Assembly: GCF_026151205.1 (NCBI RefSeq)
Contig: NC_087084.1
Location: forward strand, 15,392,322 to 15,456,321
Source: Bolinopsis microptera
Lineage: Eukaryota > Ctenophora > Tentaculata > Lobata > Bolinopsidae
Direction: 5' to 3'
Length of the DNA: 64,000 nucleotides
Under the pieces are notes generated by a model. It was not told where the DNA came from. It made no database searches and was given only the letters and a program-made list of their open reading frames with translations. A program made the position numbers and the translations under genes. Of the stretch, positions 1 through 11,480 are shown piece by piece (the stretch's first letter is position 1; every line of letters begins with the position of its first letter).

Positions 1-3000
1 TTCCGCTTCCGAAGGTCTTAGATCTTCCATAGGGTGCAAAATGACCGCAATTGGCCACATATGCAGCAATGATAGTTTCAGATCAATTGGGTGCTCTATT
101 ATTTCGAAATAAATGAATTTTGTTCTCGATTTTTTCTCAATTATTATTGAAATTTCGAACAAAAAATATACACCAAATTATTTTTAACGCTTATCAAATC
201 TTACTCGAAATACCTTCAATTAACAAATATCAAGTTAAACTAACAAACAACAGCGATTAAGACCAACCCCCAGACAGCTATTCGACGGTACTGCTACTCT
301 TTTGAATGTCTTTAAAAGTTATCGCTACCAGTGAGCCGATGACTAATCACATTCGATTTGCCATATGGAGTTAGCCACCGAATAGTACTGGGAAACTGAT
401 GCCTATTGTGTCAGGGTTGAGGGCTTCCACTCACACGAGTTATTCTTGCTGCAAACTATATCATGGCAGACTCGGGTTTAGAGGAGCTCATCAAACTCGT
501 GTATCCTGGAGACGTCAACGCATATATCGTGATGGAGGATCTTACTATTAAGCGTTGTATAGCCACGATCTGATCCGACCCGCTCTTTGTTGATTCTTAT
601 AGAGGAAAAGTGTTACGACGATGACTAGTAGACTATGGAAGGTATACATCAACCGAAATTGTGAACGCAAATAGAGGTGTTTTACTTTAGACCTGATAAT
701 CTATTCAGTGAATCATCATAGCAAATAACTCTGGCTTCTAAATAACCTGTATTCAAAACAGTAGAACATCAAGCACTATGGATACTTACCAAACAGTGAT
801 AACACTATAAAGGACTTCATAAGAGCAGAGAGGTTGACACGACTACTGATATCTATGATCAGCTTAGCATCTGCGATGCTGCCCTATCTTCGCAGCAGCT
901 GTAGGGACAGTATGCAAGAAGCTTTAAGACTGGTATTTGAAGCAGGATTGGGAAATAAAGTCAAGTATGGGGCGCCTTTAAAAGACCTTTAAAGTAAACT
1001 GGCTTCACACGTTTGTTACAACGACCACGAGTGCGGAGTGTGGGACTGACCCTCTCCATAGAGCAGAGTCATTATGAGGGCACTAAATCTAGTGGTGATT
1101 AACAAGTGGAAGGATGCGTAATCGAGATCCGCTCACAGTTATGGGTGGGCCACCCTGAATCAATTGCTTAAATAATCAGTTTTTGGAGATTCATTAGCTA
1201 ATTCATCGAAGCGATAGTACCAACTAAAGCTGCCCATCCACTCAGAATCCTTTACCATGTCAACAATCAAGAAAAACTGTGATGTAATTGAAATGTAATT
1301 AACTTGGTATTAAAGTTACTGTCGACTTACAGAATCCGAAGATAAGACTAAGTTATTATCTTTTTCGACTGGTCTATCTCACAGCCTGGGAACGATTGAG
1401 TTGACTCCGAGGAATTTTGGCCGTTGGGCTGTCCTTCTACGGTGAGCTAGATGGTTTTGACAATCTCTTCGATAAGATAAGTGTCAAAGGTAAAGTAAAG
1501 AACTTGACACAACTATAAATCAGTTTAAAGAGAATAATAAAAGCGTTAGCACGATCCGTTGAAGTGTTTTAACCGTCTAGTCTTTAGGTTGCTGAAGAGA
1601 GACTTCAAATAGAGGAATCCATAACATACGAGTATAACGGTGTGCCGATGAGCTATTTGGATCAATATCAATGATAGGAAAACTAATATAGCCGCTCTTG
1701 ATAAACCAATCTACACATAAATTTTGCAGCTATCACGATCCACAGTCATTGAGATGGAGGTTGGCTAATATCAGCAACAAAGCGTCACTTAAAGGGTGGG
1801 ACATTTCTGTGTGAGGGTATCAATGGAGTACTTAATCTTATCCGCTAAAAATCGGTAGTTATACTGTATTTTTGATGATCAGGAGCCTTCTACTAAAGAT
1901 CACGAGCACAAGAGGAAGTAACAGCGGTTCTGTGCGAAGAAATGCGTTAGAAGAAATCCACATTTTGTTCTGCCCTCTCAAAACAACATTCCTGAGCAAG
2001 TGAACATAACAAACAAGAACTGATCGACCTTAAATCTCAAGCCTTTTTTACTTGTAAATGGTATTGAAGTGACATAGCCTGTAACTATGCTGATACTTAA
2101 AATAGCAAAGAAAGACATTGGAAATGTCCATTCCTGGCGATGTATGAATTGAAGTCAGAGGATCGCGATAAAGTTCAAGTCGTAGTTAGTACACATTTCA
2201 ACAGTAGACCATCACAATGATATTTATCTAACAACGAATAATGGTAAATATTCCAATTCGAAAAGAAATATCAAGTCATCTAGATCATAAAGAAAAGGAG
2301 ATACTTCTTCTAATTCATAGTATTTCAGGTTGTGTATAGCGCAGTGGACAGATTGGATTTAGCAAGGTTTAAGAGTGCTAAAAAACTCTCACCTTTGATG
2401 TGAGCAAGTATCAGTTGCAACATAGCTTTCGGTGAGGAATCAAAAGAAAATATTAGTGATGCAGCGGCCTCTGTTTCTTTGGCAGTACATTTATGGTGAC
2501 AAGAAAAAGACCTTTCTGCATTGAATTCCTAGCATACAATGAGGTATGGTAGCGAAAAAGATCTCAATCGAATAGGCTACCTCCAACAATAGCTTTCAGC
2601 AACGGACACATCCTTAGAGCTTACTTACAGTACATAACTGAGTCATGCTTAACGCTGACAGATCTGAATCCCCTTGACTACGGCAGAAATTGGCTCCTGG
2701 TGCACTTACGAACCAGATGCACCATAGTCTCATTTATGAAACCTTATATGTGTAACTTTCTGTCGATGTTGAAAAGGCCTGTTTGACTTCAGATGTTCAT
2801 GTAGGAAATATCTTCAATTGTTTGCCACTTGTGGACGATGCCTGGTTGAACCTGCAGCAAACATTAGACATATGAACTAAGAACAGCGGTATTTTGATTA
2901 AAATAAACTGGTATTAATAATAGTCTTGGTACTTTTACTGAAATACACAGTTTTTGACTAACTGTAATTGTTATTTGTAGATAAGTTTTAAATAGATTGT

Positions 3001-3390
3001 AAAATAATCTTTAAACAAAATTAGGTGTATTTTTTTTCGAAATTTCATAAAAAATGAGAAAAATTTCAAAAAATTCCATTTATTTCAAAAATAAAGCTCC
3101 AATCGATTTTCTGAAACTATCATTCGCCGCCCATAATGTGGCCATTGCGGTCATTATTTCACCCCCTATGGAGATCTCAAGACTTCGGAGCCGAATAACC
3201 AATATTAGTGGGTAGGGCGTATGGTCCTGTAGAATAATACTATAAAAATTTTTCCCAAAAGTTTTCAGCTGGACGGTTTTTTTTTTTGTGGTTCCTGACA
3301 TAGACAACACATTCCTGTAACAAACCTTGGTTACGAATTTGTTCACTAGATTGAACCCATAAACAGCAATTTCTTGCCTCTAACTATTTA
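1..3390. mobile_element. TIR element, left-arm copy (left end cut by the window)
   Basis: Bases 1-235 are the reverse complement of about 2,990-3,185, and the match continues outward through 3,225-3,360 when the mirror copy is used. That gives terminal inverted repeats of about 400 bases on an element of about 3.6 kb. The interior is noisy. Near 463-560 a plus-strand frame reads ADSGLEELIKLVYPGDV, and the mirror copy at 39,072-39,338 reads SYYKALRALL further along the same frame. I recall similar 'SGLE...KxYxKALRAH' strings in uncharacterised transposon-linked proteins of the DUF6589 type. That resemblance is from memory and weak. A DNA transposon with a damaged internal gene is the best description. 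Confidence 0.55.
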
Positions 3391-3399
3391 AGTAAGGTC

Positions 3400-4210
3400 C
3401 GATTAGAAGTCGTAATGTAGCTCGCTGACTCACAATCTGCGACGTCGTCGTGACATTAATTTCCGCTCCTGAAGCACATTCTCACAAAACTTGCTACCCG
3501 GGTGTGGTGGCCCCCTATATTCAGTAAGCTGTATTTGCCAACTTCATAACCTCTGATCCACAAGCTTTCTTTGCTATAAGTAGCTAACTTTGAAATGAAA
3601 ATCATCTGTCCCCTTATGCTGCCAGTGCACGTAACCCGAGATTAAGAGGTACGAAGAGCGTCACAATCGCCCGTAGGGGTTGTGTTAATATTGTATGGTT
3701 ATTTGTTTTGTGGGTTTTGGGGGTTTGTGTCGCTCCTGCACTGCACACACTCACACTAACCTGAGGGATATTTAAAACATACAAGTCACGTGAAAGGATT
3801 TTATTAGCAGACTTTCGAAAATACTTGTTAAATGTCTTCAGCGTCACACTGCACACTAAGCTCGCTCCTGATCAACCGACACTTTATGTCCTATTAGCAC
3901 AAAAGAGGAATCCTCGCATCATTTCATTTTCAATGTTTAACATCCTCACAACGCAATTAAAATTAAATACATTTTATTGTGAAAATATTATTAGTCCACT
4001 ATTCTCCCCAAACTTCAAGTTCAACCGATCGTGCAGTAGTAAAGAACAAAAAGTATCTTACGCATATAAATATTAGCACGATCAAGTGATAGGGGCTAAA
4101 TTATCATTGCTGTTTTACGATAACAGATTATATATTCTACATTTACATAATAAAAGGTAAATTATGTCAAATGACAACATGTACTTTTATCAGCATCCGG
4201 TCGTAGTGTC
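3400..4210. other. No recognisable gene (mirror: 35,530-36,300)
   Basis: Short ORFs at 3,614-3,856 (-) and 3,825-4,076 (+) are not preserved as matching frames in the mirror copy, and they resemble no family I know. The stretch includes CG-bearing sequence at 3,440-3,480 and then AT-rich DNA. It may be an extra part of a neighbouring repeat. Confidence 0.4.
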
Positions 4211-4214
4211 CTGC

Positions 4215-4375
4215 AGAAAGAACCCGTTTAATTTTTTTTTTGTTTCTTACTGAATACGAAGTCAATAGTTTGGTACTGAAGAACTAACCTGTTCTTACTG
4301 AAACACGAATTCAATGATGGACTGAAAGATCGTAACCTATTTCTTACTGAACGCGAAGTGAAATGATGCGTCCGA
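4215..4375. repeat. Short tandem repeat, about three units of about 55 bp (left arm)
   Basis: The phrase 'ttcttactgaa..cgaagt' recurs three times with spacing of about 55 bases, each followed by 'actgaa/actgaaag'. The mirror copy at 35,380-35,525 shows the same three units in reverse complement, each containing 'gcagtcccaac..tgacttcgt'. The array is therefore real in the source molecule and not a read artefact. Confidence 0.6.
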
Positions 4376-4379
4376 GGAA

Positions 4380-5140
4380 GATGGTGTCGTCACCGGATTT
4401 GTTATATGTTATATTTATGCAAATGAATCCGTATCTTGCGATCACGAAGTGGTTATGTATCTCGTTATCATTTATACTTCAATCTGTAATCTCCGTAATT
4501 CATCTATGAAATGTCTATATTTATTTATACATATTATTGTTTAATTTACGTAAAAAGTTTTATATAGCATTCATGACCGAATCATATGAAAATTATATAC
4601 ATGCAATTCAAATTGATAAATTAGTACAAATCTCTACAATAAATCTAAATTAGTCTTTGTAACAGTGTACGCCGTCCACGTGAAGTTGGGGGTTTAAAAC
4701 AACATTTTATCGGTTGTGGTTAATTATACGTTGTGGAAATTATACGTTTGTGTGTCATTGCAGAGCTATATTTATTGGCGTAGTACTCGGTCGGACAGAT
4801 ATTTTTGATGCGATAAAAACTGACTAAAAATGAAACTAATAGCTTCCTTGTGTGACCACGGCTTTTTAGATTTCATTATAATATACAAAGAATACTTATA
4901 TTTTTATGTAATCTGTTTAATTCAAATTGTATTTCAATCGTAGATGTAAAATTTCTAATTTCTTATTGTACCACAATTCTGTAGTACTGATTTACAACGT
5001 CGAAAAACTTCTTGAAAGACATAAACCCTCAAATAGATACCAAGCATCGCACACGTTGTACGTGCACCCGGGTTAATACGACGCTATTGTCAGCACTGCG
5101 CGCGCGCACACGTACCATCCTTATATTGGCGATCTGTATG
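4380..5140. other. AT-rich DNA with no gene seen (mirror: 34,640-35,370)
   Basis: The sequence is mostly A+T with no ORF above 60 codons shared between the two arms. A run of alternating CG/CA ('gcgcgcgcaca') sits at about 5,098-5,112, mirrored at about 34,628-34,642. Confidence 0.5.
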
Positions 5141-5640
5141 TGCCTATCCTACTTGTGAAACAGAGCGCGTCACGCAGTACGCGTAGCACATGCTATGTGA
5201 AAACTTCTTATCATCAACTTTTTTCTGTCGGAACCCCTTCAGACATCGTCCGAAGGGGAGTACTACACATGCACTACATATATAACATTTAACGGTGATA
5301 CACGAAAATATTTTTTGACCTACGTTGCAATGCCACTTAGTGCGCGTGAAGCGCGCGCCGCCGAAGGCGGAAAAAATCTTTGATATTTGGAGACCAACAT
5401 ATTCAAAATATTGGTTCTGGATGACGAAGTCAATCTTCGCTTCGCCGATCTGCTTAAGATCTGTGGTTGCGAGAAGCAGCATTTGATGCCCGCGCACGAC
5501 CCAGTAGTGCATCGCGCAACAATATTTGTTCCAAATTGAGGAGTCCAAATCGGCGCTCGTCCTGTAGTTATAAACCAACAAATTGACATCCTTTCGAAGG
5601 ACACGAGACTCTGACGACAGCAATGAGGCAATTAGAAATT
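5140..5640. repeat. GC-rich dispersed repeat, left-arm copy
   Basis: On the minus strand this reads tgtagcgcgatgcactac, then a CG-rich run, then 'cttctcgcaaccacagatc', then 'gattgacatcgt'. The same order of blocks occurs at 53,421-53,570 in the clean half of the window and in the mirror at 34,170-34,640. Overlapping ORFs of 159 and 103 codons on the minus strand arise from the CG-rich base composition, and neither shows a known domain. It is probably an end of a mobile element. Confidence 0.55.
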
Positions 5641-5840
5641 ATCAAATTCGATGCTGGATAGACAGATTTGGGCTAAAAACTATCTCTGTTCGGACGTTGA
5701 AGCGCCAAAGTCTAGTCGAGTCGGATAATTATAAGTCTTAACGGGTTGAGATACTCGTAAAAGATTTGGTCCAATTTCCCATATATTACCGCTGACGAGT
5801 CCAATTCGTCGCGCTTCCTGTATTTAAAAACCTCCAAGAT
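5540..5840 (-). repeat. Two copies of a short dispersed motif (left arm)
   Basis: A roughly 38-base motif, in its forward sense GGTTTATAACCTACCAGG followed by ACGCGCGCCGAT and TGGACTC, lies on the minus strand at about 5,540-5,577 and 5,797-5,838. Further left-arm copies are at 12,243-12,285 and 18,112-18,157. Mirror copies are at 34,150-34,195, 33,897-33,945, 27,389-27,432 and 21,487-21,530. It may be a conserved transposon end. Confidence 0.55.
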
Positions 5841-5849
5841 CAAAGAAAA

Positions 5850-6535
5850 GTCGAGTCATTATATTTTGCACATCAGTTGAAGGCCATGCCCTCAACTCCT
5901 CAGTGAATTACAAGAAACCTGTCCTTAGCAAAAACACTGCATGATACTTGGAAATATTTATTGAATCTACTAAACGTTTGACACGATCTCACATGAGAAA
6001 ACTACTTAGATAAACCTAGACACCTATGGGAATACTGGAAAACGCCAATAGACTCATCGCTTAGTTATCTCTCTAATAATATCAATATGTCTCTGAACTG
6101 TGGCGAAGAGTCTGACAGCCTGCCTGTTCTCTTTGGAGTTTCCCCAAGGCTCTTGTCTCGGACCCCTTGCTATTTATAATATAATGTTAACGACTATTTA
6201 GAACAACTGATCTGGGCAAGTTCATACTATTCAGATGACACAAACAAAATCGAAGTAGATGAATTAGAAAAAAACTGTATGAAAGAGCAAAAACGAAAAT
6301 TCTCCGTTTGGTTACACCAAGTAACAAGAAATGCACTCTATTACAATATAAAATAAAGAAATGCTGCCTACATTCACATCAATCTGTCACGTACAGCTAC
6401 AGATAATGAGCAGTAACGAATCCAAAATATACTAACTCTGAATAATACGTAAATAAAGCAAGTTAAGAGTCCAACGTTTTTTAGGTAGATATTAATTGAC
6501 GAAAGCAAAAATGGGTAGTCCAATAAGAAGAAAAC
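5850..6535 (+). pseudogene. LINE-A reverse transcriptase fragment (left arm)
   Basis: Across shifting frames the plus strand encodes a LINE-type RT core. Near 6,085-6,170 a frame reads YQYVSLNCGEESDSLPVLFG, followed by a VPQGS-like stretch and then a degenerate DDTN near 6,235-6,245. In the RT family the V/T-PQGS motif and the (Y/F)ADD box belong to the palm. In the mirror copy (33,190-33,890, minus) the same block reads through with different indels. The damage differs between arms, so much of it looks like sequencing error. The underlying element is probably an old, 5'-truncated LINE. Confidence 0.6.
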
Positions 6536-7018
6536 ACAATTTCAAGAAACAACAATTTTATTTAGTATCATTAAAGCCGACAAAAGTATATTTTCCTATA
6601 TTATATAACTAGCACTAACTTTAGATCAATATCTTATGTGGACTTGAGTAGCACGATGATTGACTATAATGTATATACATTTGTACAAAATACGTTCGAG
6701 AAGAATCCAGGTGATACAGATCGAGAGTGCAGACCAAAAGTTTTACGCACCACACCAGACCTTGCCTCCTGAGTTCATGTGTGGATAAGAAATGTTAAGA
6801 AAAAAAAACAAACTGTCGTTCATACCCAGTCCCTTCTTAAAAGAAGTATATAAACTAGTCTAATGTTTAGCTTCGTTCAATAATAACAATAATCAATATA
6901 ATCAAATATCAATACCAATAACCTACCGAATACAGATATTATATATCAATCATTAATTCATTCCGAAAAAAATTTCTATTGATATAGATTTTTAGTATCT
7001 AAAAACATTACAAAAGAT

Positions 7019-7019
<1 letters not shown>

Positions 7020-7067
<48 letters not shown>

Positions 7068-8689
7068 TTTTTTTCGCGACACCCAGACCACCGTCAATAG
7101 AGGATGGCGACCTCCACTTGGGAGCCCCCCCCCGTTCCCCCAGGAGTCCATCCATCTGCTTAAGCCCCGTCCCTGAGGCCACTGGAGATATACCTGCCAA
7201 GTATCACCGAATCGGTTGCACCTCCGGAGATTTACTTAACTTGTCACTAGGACGTTCTGGTGTTTACCCTGGCCTGCATCAACGACCATGAACAGGATGA
7301 CTTCCGTGCTGATAATGCTGCTCTTGAGACTTGGTGAGACGTAGGTTCTAATGGCGTTGCGGTGTGCTAACGTTTGATAGTGTGTTAGGTGGTGGGAACT
7401 GGGGTTTATTGAAACTACTCCATTTGGAGTGGCTGAGCTAAACGTGAGGGTTTGTGACGTCACGTGAGGTGTGACTCCTCACTCAGTCCATAAATAACAG
7501 GAGCAGGATCATATTTACGACTCCAGAAATTACAGTTCGATCCAGGGTCCATTTAATGGCCATACACACCTTACAGCACTTTTGGTGTGGTAACTGTGAT
7601 GTGTAACAACTATACATTACTCCAAAACACACCACAATGTAGCGAGACTCCCAGTGCACTCCCATCATTGTCTTGCGATACTCCAGTACACGCCCACAAT
7701 GTAGCGATACTCCATAACACCCACATTGAAGCGGATACTCCCATTACACACCCACAAAGTAGCGATACTCCCGTACACTCCCATATTGTACGATTACTCC
7801 ATTACACACCCACATTGTAGCGATACTCCCATTACACTCCCATATTGAAGCGATACTCCCATTACTCCCACAATGTAGCGATACCCCATAACACTCCCAC
7901 ATTGAAGCGATACTCCCATTACACTCCCATATGGTAGCGAATACTCCCATTACACTCCCATATATGCAGCGATACTCCCATACCTCCCACACTGTATGCG
8001 ATACTCCCATTAACACTCCCATATTTAGCGATACTCCCATTTACACTCCCACATTGTAGCGTACTCCCATTACACTCCATATTGTAGCGATACTCCCATT
8101 ACACTCCCACATTGTAGCGATACTCCCCTTACACTCTCCATGGGGCGGTCACATTTGCAAACAGGGGGCAGCACAACCCACTGGCTAATTAATGTAGAGT
8201 ACAGTCAAGCAAACGCTTATAATTTAACAAGTGTATAATCCGGTGTTTGCTTGTCATGATCGACATACCGCACCGCGGCGTGAGTTAGTGACATCTTGGG
8301 GAGTCGGTGAGTGTTATTGGTACTAGCGGGAAGCAGTTCAGTGCGCCACCCGCTGTTTATGACTGCGCGCCAAATCTTTGCTTATATCTGGGCCGGTTAG
8401 TCATCGTTTGCCGGTATAGTCCTGGTACAAATAAGGTGGCCCCACTACGCTGTCGGCTCTATATGTAACCCGAGACAGGCGTAATTCAAGGCCCACCGAT
8501 GGCTTGTGCGGAGTTTCCTCGAGTGTTTAAACGGTGTATTCTAGCCCACCAAGGCATTGGCAGTCCCTCGCTACACAAGATTCTTTTATAGACACAAATC
8601 TGCCTCTCCCAAAGTGCCGTATGCACAGACGATGAGCCCTGGAGAACCAAAAACCTGACAAGGATTCTCACCCAACAGTTGTTAAAAAG
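7020..8689 (-). mobile_element. Composite poly(A) retroposon with internal VNTR (left arm)
   Basis: Read on the minus strand the element has four parts: about 540 bases of unique GC-richer sequence; a 30-bp-unit tandem array (7,590-8,145); about 520 bases of unique sequence ending 'cctccattgggag..gtcgcg'-like; and a long poly(A) tail, seen here as poly-T at 7,021-7,066. The uninterrupted homologous site at 56,285 shows that the whole block is an insertion. Unique-VNTR-unique-poly(A) is the layout of SVA-like non-autonomous retroposons. No ORF is shared between arms, so it is probably mobilised by a LINE in trans. No clear target-site duplication is visible. Confidence 0.7.
7590..8145. repeat. 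VNTR, 30-bp unit, about 18 copies (left arm)
   Basis: The unit is 'tgtagcgatactcccatt' plus 'acactcccacat', with C/T-rich top strand. Copies vary mainly by 1-2 base indels. The apparent 98-codon minus ORF at 7,744-8,040 is a translation of the repeat and not a gene. Confidence 0.9.
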
Positions 8690-8789
8690 CGCCAAAATCG
8701 ATTTGGCAAGATTTTCTGTCTATAGTACAATCATGAAAGTAATAGTAAGTGGCGCCGCTGCAATTATACTTGATACGCAATTTAAAATT

Positions 8790-11480
8790 GTTTGAAGTCC
8801 GTAGTATCTTTTAAGTCATCTGCCTGTGCTTGATTAATAGTGCTTTGTTCTCAGTTTTATCAGCTAATGACGTTTCTAAGCAATTGCTTGAAGTAAAAAT
8901 TTTTTTATGAACAGCGTTTCCAAAGCATGGCTGACATAAACAACAAGGTATTTGATTATTTTAGGAAAAACCGTGAGACTCGTTTGCACGGTTTTGAAAT
9001 GTTGAAAGTCTCATAAAGGGGAGTATGGGCAGTATGTGGGACTTGATAATCTTAGAAAATTCGAAGATGCAGTGATAATTGTACAAGTTTTGAGCGTAAG
9101 TAGTTTTATTCTATTTAAAAAATGGTTTTTGTATGTTCCCTTTTTCAAAGTGGTTATGGTCAAGTTTTTGGCATACCGGTGTCTGGTCTAGTATGCACAT
9201 GTTATTGTTTATCTAAATAGAATCAAGGTCGCCACAAGGGATCTTATACAGTGCTTCTGTGTGATTAAAAGACTACATTGACCGTTCTTTGAGGAAACAC
9301 CCCACACACTAAACCGTAACTGAGATGTGATTCCAAAAAGAAGCATTATATAATTTTCAAATAAAGTTCAGAAGGTATCGAAGCCGAAATCTGCAGATTG
9401 CACCATCATATATCGCAGTTTTTTACAAGTATCATGTGGGCAACCAGATTTAGCTTACTATCTAAAACAACACCTAAAAGTTGGTATCCTTGGCTTATAT
9501 AATAACCTTACCATTGATGAATATTGATCTATATTTTCATCAAGCAGGATAGCAAGATGTCTGGTCCGTGCACAGGAGTCATCATATCCGAGGCAGGTTT
9601 AAAATGTAAGTAGCACATTTGGACATGATATGAAGATATGTACATTCATGTAAATCGAGACATATTAAGTACTAAGTTGGCTTTTTTGTATGTTCTTCTC
9701 TATTGTCTTATATGAAATATTAGTTCATCAGCATAAAGTACAAATTTCAGCTCACTGTCTGAAAAGCGTTTACTATCATCGTTCAGATACAATAGAAGTA
9801 ACGCCCTAGAATTGACCATGTGGTACTCAAATTGCACGTCCATTGTTTCTGATGTACATCGTTTATACATAACATACTGCATTTCTGGTTTATCAAATAG
9901 CTTTTAGTAAGTTAAGGGCTGTGCCCCAAATACCGTAGAATCAGTGATTTGCATAAAAATATCGTGATCAAGTGATCGAAGGCTGTGCTCAGTCCAATGA
10001 ATAACCCTAGGACAGTTTATTGGCTTGCCAGAACTTATAACGGAGTCTATAATTTGTGAGAACATGGGTGTAGAATGGCCTTTTCTAATCCAAACTGTGA
10101 GTCGTTTATTACACCTATAGATTGTGAAAAATTATGATGCGTTATAAATTACCATCTCGAAGATCTTTACCAAGATAAGGTAATCTTGATACAGCCGATA
10201 ATTTTCAATGCTTCTTTATTGTCTTCTGTTAATAGGAATAACATTACCGAGATTTTAAAAATACTTAGTGAATGTACCACTTTGTTATACATGTTTTTGA
10301 AAAGCTAGCCAAAGATCCCTGCAATGAGTTTTGCCGTTTATTTACAACAACTACAGGTGGGTCACTGGCTTAACCTTTTGAAAAATCTCGAATCACCTCT
10401 ATAATTTCTTCTCCATATAGTTTTCACGCAGGTATATGGAGTCAGATACCGAAAATAACAGAACTGAGCAATGATTCTACTGGTCGCAGAGAAAATACTA
10501 ATTTTTGACAGTACATTTTTCTTATTGAGATTACTTGCAAGAGAGTAAAATTTTCACAGAATTTGTTACAATTATTCGTCTGCAATAACTCTCAGCCATC
10601 TATGACAAAATCGTCTTTACATCTAGAATATTTTTGCCACGGTCAATGTAAATTTCCCAGGTCTTTTTTTGAGTCATGCGCGTACTTCTCGATTTTTTGA
10701 TATACACATAGCTTTGCCATCTTTATTGAGCGTGAGAAACTTGTCGAAGTTCTTGTAGTATATGTTGCTTGTTTGGATCCCCATCAGGTAGTTTTAATGT
10801 ACAAGTCTTCTTCCATAATCCGAAATACAACCTAGCTTTCTTCTTGTCGATGGAGTTAATGATGCCTGGTGATCCAAGGGTTTGGTTTTCTGTTACATAA
10901 GTGGGTTCTAGGAGTTAGAAGTTGCAAGACAATCTATCTTTATCTTGAAATAACTGCACGAAGAGACAATGTGTTACAGCTGAGTTGGAACCCTATCTAT
11001 ATCGTTTTCTATTCAAGACAGAGCTTCTCTAAGTTAGCATTCCTATAGTCCGTAGAGGTAAAAGTAATTTTGTCTGATGAATCAGGTGTTGGCACAGAGT
11101 GCAGGGAAAGTCTCAATAAGAGTGAATATAGGGTGCAGGTGGTAGATCTTTCAATAGAGCTCTGTTGTTTTATCTTTGCTAACTTGCAGTGATTATGGAC
11201 TCGGTATTTCGTCCCTCCGAGTGGACATGCTATGCCGCCAGTTACGCTATACTGCAGTAGATGACCCAAATTCTACAAACCACAAATATTAAATATAAAA
11301 TGTGTCCAGTATGGCGCAAATTCATAATTTTGATAATTGTCTCGACGCCTTCGTCGGGTAGAGATATCTGAACAACTGCATGCCCATACGATTGCGTCAC
11401 ACCGGTGAGCAAGCATTTGGTTTGTTGTTTAGTTGTGTTGAAAGGGAACATTACCTTGATTAATTCATCCATTCGGATTT
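8790..11480 (-). pseudogene. LINE-B, reverse transcriptase and upstream part (left arm)
   Basis: On the minus strand a frame at 9,700-9,882 contains LKFVLYADE, the RT catalytic (Y/F)ADD box with its last D lost. Upstream (about 9,740-10,560) other RT blocks are recognisable. They are much clearer in the mirror copy (28,150-30,925), which has AFDTLDHEYLLSKLNSYGI and YGVPQGS. Further 5', minus frames at 11,242-11,472 and 11,009-11,269 read through about 75-85 codons each and are probably the N-terminal part of the same element. Frameshifts are dense. The order fits a jockey/CR1-like LINE ORF2. Confidence 0.7.

Larger units (their letters stand above)
6541..8786. repeat. Repeat B, left-arm copy, split by a retroposon
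   Basis: Bases 6,541-7,019 and 8,690-8,786 match two adjoining halves of 55,025-56,394 in the clean half of the window. Shared landmarks are 'tatttagtatcattaaagc', 'gcagaccaaaag..ttacgca', 'agcttcgttcaataataaca', 'tttagtatctaaaaacatta' and 'ttaaaaagcgcc(c)aaaatcg'. In this copy a retroposon of about 1.67 kb interrupts after 'acaaaagatgg'. The 55-kb copy is uninterrupted there but carries a MITE elsewhere. No coding capacity is seen. Confidence 0.8.

Noticed and set aside
5144-5631. Two overlapping minus-strand ORFs of 159 and 103 codons
   Set aside because: They follow the CG-rich dispersed repeat, show no family features, and are not preserved as frames in the mirror arm.
7021-7200. ORF with a poly-lysine tract on the minus strand
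   Set aside because: It is a translation of the retroposon's poly(A)/poly(T) tail, not a gene.
7744-8040. 98-codon ORF with repetitive MGVS/WECNGS-like peptide, and similar ORFs at 31,810-32,125
   Set aside because: Translation of the 30-bp VNTR. The two arms give different frames.
7020-8689. A target-site duplication for the poly(A) retroposon
   Set aside because: Candidate 'gttaaaaa'-like matches are indistinguishable from the poly(T) edge and from noise in the arms.
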